Source of the DNA: CAZOVB01 sp964583095 | GTDB taxonomy: Bacteria > Planctomycetota > Phycisphaerae > SM23-33 | Assembly (NCBI GenBank): GCA_964583095.1 | Contig: CAZOVB010000031.1 | Span: 1 to 46,891, forward strand | Length of the DNA: 46,891 bases | Direction of reading: 5' to 3' | Part shown: in pieces, positions 41,919 to 46,891 of the stretch | Position numbering within the stretch: the stretch's first letter is position 1 | Layout of the letters: each line of letters begins with the position of its first letter | The notes under the pieces: generated by a model | Databases searched by the model: none | What the model was told of the DNA's origin: nothing | The model's input: the letters and a program-made list of their open reading frames with translations, nothing else | Program-made: the position numbers and the translations under genes

Positions 41919-42371
41919 ATGTTGTCTCTCAACAAGAAAACCAGCTATGCCCTGATCGCACTGACCTATCTTGCCGGTCTGGAAGGGGATCAACTGGCCA
42001 GTGCCAGGCAGATCGCCGATCGGTTCGGCGTCCCCCTCTCGCTGCTGATGAACATCCTCAAAGAGCTGGCCGGGATCGGCTGGGTCGAGAGTCGCAGAGG
42101 CGTGGCCGGGGGATACCGACTGGCGGTGGACCCGGCTGAATTGAGTGTGGCCGACCTGGTCGAAGCTCTCGAAGGCCCGGTTCCCGATATCGACTGCCGG
42201 GACCACCACGACCCGCGGAGCCTCTCGGTGCCTTGTCCTGTTCTGTCCCGCTGCCCGATCGCCGATCCGGTTCACCGCGTACACCGAAGAATCCACGACT
42301 TCCTGCATACCGTGCAGTTGGCCGACCTGAACGAGCCCGCGGCTCTCCAGGCCCAACGGCAAGAAGGATAA
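41919..42371 (+). CDS. iscR: Rrf2 family Fe-S regulator IscR
   Basis: A 150-residue winged-helix regulator that reports cellular Fe-S status. The N-terminal wHTH is clear: 'MLSLNKKTSYALIALTYLA', 'ASARQIADRFGVPLSLLMNI' and 'GVAGGYRLA'. Three cysteines in the C-terminal part, C93, C106 and C112, can bind a cluster, although the C-x12-C-x5-C spacing differs from E. coli IscR (C-x5-C-x5-C). A following His-rich segment ('DPVHRVHRRIHDFLH') includes the fourth-ligand candidate. It leads the isc operon and the iscS ATG lies four bases after its stop. It probably autorepresses the operon when clusters are plentiful. Confidence 0.9.
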   Translation: MLSLNKKTSYALIALTYLAGLEGDQLASARQIADRFGVPLSLLMNILKELAGIGWVESRRGVAGGYRLAVDPAELSVADLVEALEGPVPDIDCRDHHDPRSLSVPCPVLSRCPIADPVHRVHRRIHDFLHTVQLADLNEPAALQAQRQEG

Positions 42372-42375
42372 CCCC

Positions 42376-43596
42376 ATGGCAGTGAAAGTACCTGTATACC
42401 TCGACTATAACGCCACCACGCCGGTCGACCCCCTCGTTTTCGAGAAGATGAAACGCTACTTCTGCGAGATCTTCGGAAACGCCGCAAGTCGCTCACACGC
42501 GTTTGGCTGGCAGGCCGAAGAAGCCGTCGAAACAGCCCGATCCCACATCGCCGGGCTCATCGGCGCCGCGGAGAAAGAAATTGTCTTTACCTCCGGGGCC
42601 ACCGAGAGCGACAACCTTGCCATCAAGGGCGTGGCCGAAATGTACGCCGATCGGGGACGGCACATTATCACCGCCCGAACCGAACACAAGGCCGTCATCG
42701 ACTCCTGCCGCTACCTGGCCGAGAAGGGCTACGAGATCACCTGGCTCGACGTAGACGAAAACGGGCAGGTCTCCTGCGATCAGCTCCAGCAGGCCATCCG
42801 CGACGACACCATCCTGATCACCATCATGGCTGCCAACAACGAAACCGGCGCCCTGGCGCCCATCGGAGAGATCGGCCGTATCGCAAAGGCCCACAATGTG
42901 CTCTTCCATACCGACGCCACACAGGCTGCCGGCAAGCTCCCCATCGATGTCGAAGCGATGGAGATCGACCTGCTGAGCCTCTCGGGCCACAAGATGTACG
43001 GCCCCAAGGGCGTAGGCGCCCTCTACGTCCGCCGGCGAGGCCCACGGGTCCGACTCACCTGCCAGATGCACGGTGGAGGCCACGAGAGAGGCCTTCGAAG
43101 CGGAACACTCAATGTAGCCGGCATTGTCGGAATGGGAGCCGCGGCAGAGCTGGCCGCAAAAAAGCAGGCCGACGAAGCCCCGGAAATCCAGACCCTTCGC
43201 GACCGCCTGGAGCAGAACATCCTCTCGCGCCTGGACTGCGTGCAAGTCAATGCCGCCGGGGGGGCGAGGCTCTGCAATACATCCAACATCTCCTTTGCGT
43301 ATGTCGAGGGCGAGGCGCTTATGATGAAAGTAAGCGATCTGGCTGTCTCATCCGGCTCGGCCTGCACCAGCGCATCGCTCGAGCCCAGCCACGTCCTCAA
43401 CGCCATGGGCGTCGGGGACGACCTGGCCCACAGTTCGATCCGTTTCAGCTTGGGACGCTTTTCCACCGGCGAGGAAGTGGACTTCGCCGCCGACAGAATC
43501 GTCTCGGCCGTGACCGAATTGCGACAGATGAGCCCGCTTTACGAAATGGCCCAGAAGGGGGTCGACTTGAGCAGCTTCCAGTGGAAGGGCCATTGA
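42376..43596 (+). CDS. iscS: Cysteine desulfurase IscS
   Basis: A PLP enzyme of 406 residues that removes sulfur from cysteine and passes persulfide to IscU. PLP lysine is K206 in 'LSGHKMYGPKG'. The catalytic cysteine is C330 in 'SSGSACTSASLEPSHVL'. 'YLDYNATTPVDP', 'FTSGATESDNLAIKG', 'NNETGALAPI' and 'FHTDATQAAGKLPI' complete the class V fold. The C-terminal 'PLYEMAQKGVDLSSFQW' is the IscU-docking tail that distinguishes IscS from NifS-type and SufS proteins. It sits between iscR and iscU in the standard order with tight spacing. Confidence 0.97.
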   Translation: MAVKVPVYLDYNATTPVDPLVFEKMKRYFCEIFGNAASRSHAFGWQAEEAVETARSHIAGLIGAAEKEIVFTSGATESDNLAIKGVAEMYADRGRHIITARTEHKAVIDSCRYLAEKGYEITWLDVDENGQVSCDQLQQAIRDDTILITIMAANNETGALAPIGEIGRIAKAHNVLFHTDATQAAGKLPIDVEAMEIDLLSLSGHKMYGPKGVGALYVRRRGPRVRLTCQMHGGGHERGLRSGTLNVAGIVGMGAAAELAAKKQADEAPEIQTLRDRLEQNILSRLDCVQVNAAGGARLCNTSNISFAYVEGEALMMKVSDLAVSSGSACTSASLEPSHVLNAMGVGDDLAHSSIRFSLGRFSTGEEVDFAADRIVSAVTELRQMSPLYEMAQKGVDLSSFQWKGH

Positions 43597-43612
43597 GCCC
43601 CAGAGGTGAACA

Positions 43613-44017
43613 ATGCTTTACAGTGAAAAAGTCATGGATTACGTCAGCAACCCCCGCAACGTGGGGACGCTGGATGAGAACGCCCCCGACGTGGGAACCG
43701 GCATTGTTGGCTCACCGGCCTGCGGGGACGTCATGAAGCTCCAGATCCAGGTGGATTCCGACGGGACGATCACCGAGGCCAGATTCAAGACCTTCGGGTG
43801 CGGCTCGGCTATCGCCTCCAGCAGCCTGGCCACCGAGTGGCTCAAAGGCAGAACCCTCGATGAAGCCCTGGAGATCAAGAACAAGCAGATCGCAGAAGAA
43901 CTCGAGTTGCCCGCCGTAAAAGTCCACTGCAGCGTATTGACCGAGGACGCCGTAAAGGCAGCCGTCGAAGACTACAGGAAGAAACACCAGGCCGCCCCCG
44001 CCGGCGGCCGGCAATAG
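43613..44017 (+). CDS. iscU: Fe-S scaffold protein IscU
   Basis: The 134-residue scaffold on which [2Fe-2S] and [4Fe-4S] clusters are built. The three cluster cysteines match E. coli numbering exactly: C37 ('PACGDVMK' with D39), C63 ('FGCGSAIASSS') and C106 ('KVHCSVL'). The chaperone-recognition motif is LPAVK at 99-103 in place of the usual LPPVK. There are no hscB or hscA genes in this operon. These two facts agree, suggesting release of clusters without the dedicated Hsp70 pair or with a distantly encoded one. The C-terminus has a short extra Ala/Gly tail. Confidence 0.97.
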   Translation: MLYSEKVMDYVSNPRNVGTLDENAPDVGTGIVGSPACGDVMKLQIQVDSDGTITEARFKTFGCGSAIASSSLATEWLKGRTLDEALEIKNKQIAEELELPAVKVHCSVLTEDAVKAAVEDYRKKHQAAPAGGRQ

Positions 44018-44027
44018 AGAGGCCGGC

Positions 44028-44360
44028 ATGAGCATCGAACTGACACCCAAAGCCGCAAAGCGGATCAAGGAATTCTTCAGCAAACACGATCTGGACCCCG
44101 ACCAGGCGTATCTGCATGTCGGCATCCGCGGTGGCGGGTGCAGCGGGTTCAGCTACGACCTGGAACTGACCGACCAATTTCCCGAAAACGCTTCGGTATC
44201 CGACAGCCAGGGCGTCCAGGCCTACTGCACCCAGGAAAATCTGCCCCAGCTGGACGGGCTCAAGATCGACTACGACGACTCGGAACTTCGCAGCGGCTTT
44301 GTCTTCCAGAACCCCAACGCGACACGACGTTGCGGCTGCGGCGCGAGCTTTGCCGTATGA
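44028..44360 (+). CDS. iscA: A-type Fe-S carrier IscA
   Basis: A 110-residue A-type cluster carrier that delivers Fe-S to target proteins. The three conserved cysteines are C38 ('GGGCSGFSY'), C102 and C104 ('RRCGCGASF'). The fold, size and 'ITPKAAKRI'-like opening are standard. It begins 10 bases after iscU and its stop overlaps the ferredoxin start (ATGA), giving coupled translation. It could equally be called ErpA or SufA by sequence, but its location in the isc operon supports IscA. Confidence 0.93.
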   Translation: MSIELTPKAAKRIKEFFSKHDLDPDQAYLHVGIRGGGCSGFSYDLELTDQFPENASVSDSQGVQAYCTQENLPQLDGLKIDYDDSELRSGFVFQNPNATRRCGCGASFAV

Positions 44361-44716
44361 GTGATTCCATCCCCGTACAATTTCTGCCGATGGGAAAGAC
44401 CGTCCAGGTCGACCCGGACAATCCGCCCGACAGTGGCCACGCCCTACCCGGCAGTATCCTGGAAATCGCCCTGGCCGAGGGAATCCCGCTCGAACACGCC
44501 TGCGGCGGCGTCTGCGCCTGTGCCACCTGCCACGTCGTGGTCAAGCAGGGGGCCCAGAACCTCTCGGAGCCCTCCGAGGAGGAACTGGACCTGGTCGACC
44601 AGGCCCCCGCCTGCTCCCTGGACAGCCGACTCGCCTGCCAGGCCGTCCCCAAAGGGCCCGTCACCGTCTATATCCCCGAGTGGAACCGCAACGCCGTAAA
44701 GGAAAGCGAGGCCTGA
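44357..44716 (+). CDS. fdx: [2Fe-2S] ferredoxin, Isc type
   Basis: A 119-residue adrenodoxin-type ferredoxin that supplies electrons to cluster assembly. The start at 44357 overlaps the iscA stop by four bases. The ligands are C49, C55 and C58 ('CGGVCACATCHVV', C-x5-C-x2-C) and C94 ('RLACQ'), matching E. coli Fdx spacing. 'LSEPSEEELDLVD' is also typical. C53 is an extra cysteine inside the loop. Longer frames starting upstream run through iscA out of phase and are not genuine. iscX follows two bases after the stop. Confidence 0.93.
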   Translation: MSDSIPVQFLPMGKTVQVDPDNPPDSGHALPGSILEIALAEGIPLEHACGGVCACATCHVVVKQGAQNLSEPSEEELDLVDQAPACSLDSRLACQAVPKGPVTVYIPEWNRNAVKESEA

Positions 44717-44718
44717 AC

Positions 44719-44934
44719 ATGCCTGCCCTCAAATGGCATCATGCCGACGACCTGGGCTACGAACTCTTCCATAACGACCCCGACACCGATCCGCTCCAGG
44801 TCCGTTTCGCCGACCTGCGCGAACGCGTCCTCAAACTCCCGGATTTCGACGACGACCCCCAGGCCGGCACCGAGGCCGCCCTCGAAGCCATCCAGATGGC
44901 CTGGCTCGAAATCCGGCAGGAACACGAGTTCTGA
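44719..44934 (+). CDS. iscX: IscX
   Basis: A 71-residue acidic protein, the last gene of the isc operon. 'LKWHHADDLGYELFHNDPDT' followed by 'VRFADLRERVLKLPDFDDDP' matches E. coli IscX (YfhJ), with the conserved 'DFDDDP' segment. IscX binds IscS and iron and moderates the rate of cluster assembly. The start is ATG 44719; an in-frame earlier start (44680) lies inside fdx and adds a basic tail not found in the family. It is too short to be found without context. Confidence 0.92.
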   Translation: MPALKWHHADDLGYELFHNDPDTDPLQVRFADLRERVLKLPDFDDDPQAGTEAALEAIQMAWLEIRQEHEF

Positions 44935-44978
44935 CCGGAACTTCGGCATTTCTCCGGCGTGCATCGCCCATCCGTTTG

Positions 44979-44987
44979 TGCTATACA
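44979..44987 (+). promoter_or_regulatory. Candidate extended -10 promoter before manC-like gene
   Basis: TGCTATACA, an extended -10 (TGn plus TATACA), lies 46 bases before the ATG at 45033. No good -35 is present, as is usual for extended -10 promoters. Confidence 0.35.
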
Positions 44988-45032
44988 ATTCTCCTGTAAC
45001 GCGATTCCTTCGAGCAAGCCCAGGAGATACCT

Positions 45033-46103
45033 ATGCGATATGCCGTGATCATGGCCGGGGGCGCCGGCAAACGACTCTGGCCCATGAGCCGTATCAGTCG
45101 ACCCAAGCAGCTCCTGCCCCTGCTGGCAGGCCGGAGCCTCCTGGCCGCAACCGTCGAAAGACTCAAAGGTTGCTTCCAGGCCGAGAATATCTGGATCATC
45201 ACAAACGCCGAGTACGCCGACCAGGTACACCAGGCCCTGCCCGAACTGCCTCGCGAGAACATCGTCGGCGAACCCGAGGGACGCGATACCGCAAACGCCA
45301 TCGCACTGGCCGCTGAACTCCTGGCCGCTCGGGACCCCCAGGCCACCATGGCGGTCTTCACCGCCGACCACGTCATCCGGCCGGCCGATCGGTTCCTCCA
45401 GCAGATCGACAAGGCCTGCCAAACCGCAGAGGAAAACCCCGACGCTCTGGTGACATTCGGCATTCGGCCCACCTGGCCCCACACGGGCCTGGGCTATATC
45501 CAGGCCGGGCAGAAAATCAAAGACGGCGTCTTCGAGGTCGTCGACTTCAAGGAAAAACCCGACCACGCCAGCGCCCGCCACTACCTCGACTCGGGCCACT
45601 ACCTCTGGAACAGCGGCATGTTCTTCTGGTCGATCCAGGCCATCCGCTCCTGCCTCAAACAATTCCTGCCCGAGTCCCAGCAGAAGCTCGAACCCATCGG
45701 ACAGACCGCCGCTAAGGGCGACGACTACAGCCGGCAACTCGCAGAAGTCTACCCGACCCTCGAGAAAATCAGCATCGACTACGCCGTCATGGAAAAGGCA
45801 CCGCGGGTCCTGACGGTCGAACTAGGCTGCGAGTGGCTCGACGTAGGCTCCTGGCCCGCGCTGGAATCGGTCAGCGATACCGACAGCCACAGCAACGTCG
45901 TCCAGGCCAACGCCGTCCTCCGCGACGCCAAGGGCAACATCATCGTCTCCGACAGCGACCACCTGCTGGGAATCCTCGGCATGGAAGACTGCATCGTCGT
46001 ACACACCCAGGACGCAACCCTCGTCTGCCCAAAATCCAAGGCACAGGGCATCAAGCAACTCCTGGAAGACATCGCCGAAAAGCACGGCGACAACTACGCT
46101 TGA
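45033..46103 (+). CDS. manC: Mannose-1-phosphate guanylyltransferase
   Basis: Makes GDP-mannose from GTP and mannose-1-phosphate for polysaccharide and glycan synthesis, 356 residues. The nucleotidyltransferase signature is 'IMAGGAGKRLWPMSRISRPK' with G9-G10, K13-R14 and K25. 'FTADHVI' carries the metal-binding Asp. 'VVDFKEKP' is the sugar-binding motif, and 'YLWNSGMFFW' follows. The C-terminal left-handed beta-helix is short, and there is no phosphomannose isomerase domain, so it is the single-function type. It could feed the family 2 glycosyltransferase or surface glycans. It is followed three bases on by ruvX. Confidence 0.93.
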   Translation: MRYAVIMAGGAGKRLWPMSRISRPKQLLPLLAGRSLLAATVERLKGCFQAENIWIITNAEYADQVHQALPELPRENIVGEPEGRDTANAIALAAELLAARDPQATMAVFTADHVIRPADRFLQQIDKACQTAEENPDALVTFGIRPTWPHTGLGYIQAGQKIKDGVFEVVDFKEKPDHASARHYLDSGHYLWNSGMFFWSIQAIRSCLKQFLPESQQKLEPIGQTAAKGDDYSRQLAEVYPTLEKISIDYAVMEKAPRVLTVELGCEWLDVGSWPALESVSDTDSHSNVVQANAVLRDAKGNIIVSDSDHLLGILGMEDCIVVHTQDATLVCPKSKAQGIKQLLEDIAEKHGDNYA

Positions 46104-46106
46104 GAT

Positions 46107-46550
46107 ATGGCCAACTGGCTGGCGATAGACTACGGAACCGTCCGGCTGGGATTGGCCGTCGGAGACACCGACACCCGCATCGCCTCCCCACTGGAGGTCA
46201 TACCCGCCCAGCCCCAGCAACGCGCGTTTGAGCGAATCGCACAGACCGCCGGACAATACCAGGCGGTCGGCATCGTCGTCGGAATGCCCATCAACATGGA
46301 CGACTCCATCGGACCCCAGGCAACCTGGACCCGAGCCCAGGCCCAGGCACTGGCCCGCACCACCGGCCTGGATGTCCGACTCTGGGACGAGCGGCTCAGC
46401 AGCTTCCAGGCCGATTCCGACCTCGCAGGCCACCTGACCCGAAACAAACGCCGCGCACGACAGGATGCCATCGCCGCCGCTACCTTCCTACAGGAATTCC
46501 TCAACGCCAAAGGCCCCACCTCGGCTGAAAAGATCGCCCCCGAGCCTTGA
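46107..46550 (+). CDS. ruvX: Putative pre-16S rRNA nuclease YqgF / Holliday junction resolvase RuvX
   Basis: A 147-residue RNase H-fold nuclease. Conserved motifs are 'LAIDYGTVRLGLAVGD' at the start, 'VGIVVGMPINMD' in the middle and 'LWDERLSSF' and 'DAIAAATFLQEFL' at the end. YqgF processes the 5' end of 16S rRNA in E. coli and is predicted as a resolvase by older annotation. All three catalytic acidic positions seem to be kept. It sits three bases after manC, so they share a transcript. Confidence 0.92.
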   Translation: MANWLAIDYGTVRLGLAVGDTDTRIASPLEVIPAQPQQRAFERIAQTAGQYQAVGIVVGMPINMDDSIGPQATWTRAQAQALARTTGLDVRLWDERLSSFQADSDLAGHLTRNKRRARQDAIAAATFLQEFLNAKGPTSAEKIAPEP

Positions 46551-46891
46551 TCCACCTCCCGCCAACTTTTAACCATTCGCGAAAAACCTCGATCCGCCAA
46601 ACCCGAAAAATCCTTGGCCCACGGAAAAACGCCCTCCCCAGCTGCCGGATCCGCACAATCCAACCCCATCAACCCATGGTTCGAAATCCCTTTAACCATT
46701 TCCCATATCATACCTTATAATTCTTATGCCTCTCCTTTCCGCTCTCGCTTTCCATCCGCAATTAACCCGCAATTGACTTCAAAATCCCGCAAGGAGAGCG
46801 CAATACGCTTCAAGAACCCACCCCCGCAGACGCCCGAACCTTCAACCGACTTCAAAAACTTCAAACAGGCCATTTGGCCCCGATTTTTGGA
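46551..46891. other. AT-richer intergenic region at window end
   Basis: This 341-base stretch is AT-richer than the rest. A TATAAT lies at 46716-46721, but the -35 choice (TTAACC-like) is weak. TTTAACCATT occurs twice (about 46567 and 46691), which may be coincidence or a binding site. No gene is seen before the window ends. Confidence 0.45.

Overview
The window is a GC-rich bacterial chromosome segment. Its content points to the Planctomycetota, probably a Phycisphaerae-like lineage. The signs are two secreted proteins with PEP-CTERM sorting tails, a formylglycine-type sulfatase, a multi-domain haem-c/SUMF1 protein of a type typical of planctomycetes, PQQ-like beta-propeller proteins, and an AraC regulator with a LacI-type sensor domain. 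This assignment is inference from gene content; there is no rRNA or tRNA in the window to confirm it.

Layout. Bases 1-11300 form a secreted/extracellular catabolism block. It holds a XylR-like regulator divergent from a PEP-CTERM protein, a sulfatase convergent with an AraC regulator, and then three genes in a row: a TolB/HZS-alpha-like/di-haem/SUMF1 fusion, a PQQ-like propeller and a second propeller. Bases 11300-18400 carry an 850-residue PDZ/propeller protein, a GH63-like (alpha/alpha)6 hydrolase, a His/Asp-rich putative lipoprotein and a GH57-like enzyme. Bases 18800-21400 hold an MltA-type lytic transglycosylase and an HD-GYP response regulator. Bases 21300-27500 are a self-regulated RND efflux operon (TetR, membrane fusion protein, RND pump) with overlapping genes. 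Its fusion protein has an extra C-terminal ~300 residues that look like RND-pump periplasmic subdomains, the most unusual feature I found. Bases 27600-34200 hold a hybrid histidine kinase with a degenerate C-terminal Hpt domain, an unrecognised 350-residue protein and an esterase pseudogene. Bases 34200-39700 (minus strand) hold an overlapping glycosyltransferase/TPR/small coiled-coil operon, recJ, and a 3D-domain envelope protein whose upstream region contains a nested set of inverted repeats. Bases 40000-41750 hold a second PEP-CTERM protein and a metallo-beta-lactamase-fold hydrolase. Bases 41850-46550 hold a compact ISC iron-sulfur operon (iscR-iscS-iscU-iscA-fdx-iscX, no hscBA), then mannose-1-phosphate guanylyltransferase and ruvX.

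How the parts relate. The beginning of the window looks like a sensing and degradation module for sulfated or complex glycans, with sugar-sensing AraC regulators beside secreted proteins. The middle handles envelope stress, efflux and signalling. The end is housekeeping: Fe-S assembly, nucleotide-sugar supply and DNA repair. Intergenic regions contain several strong intrinsic terminators and convincing operator-like inverted repeats, particularly before the TetR gene and before the second PEP-CTERM gene. No CRISPR array, insertion sequence, tRNA or rRNA was seen.
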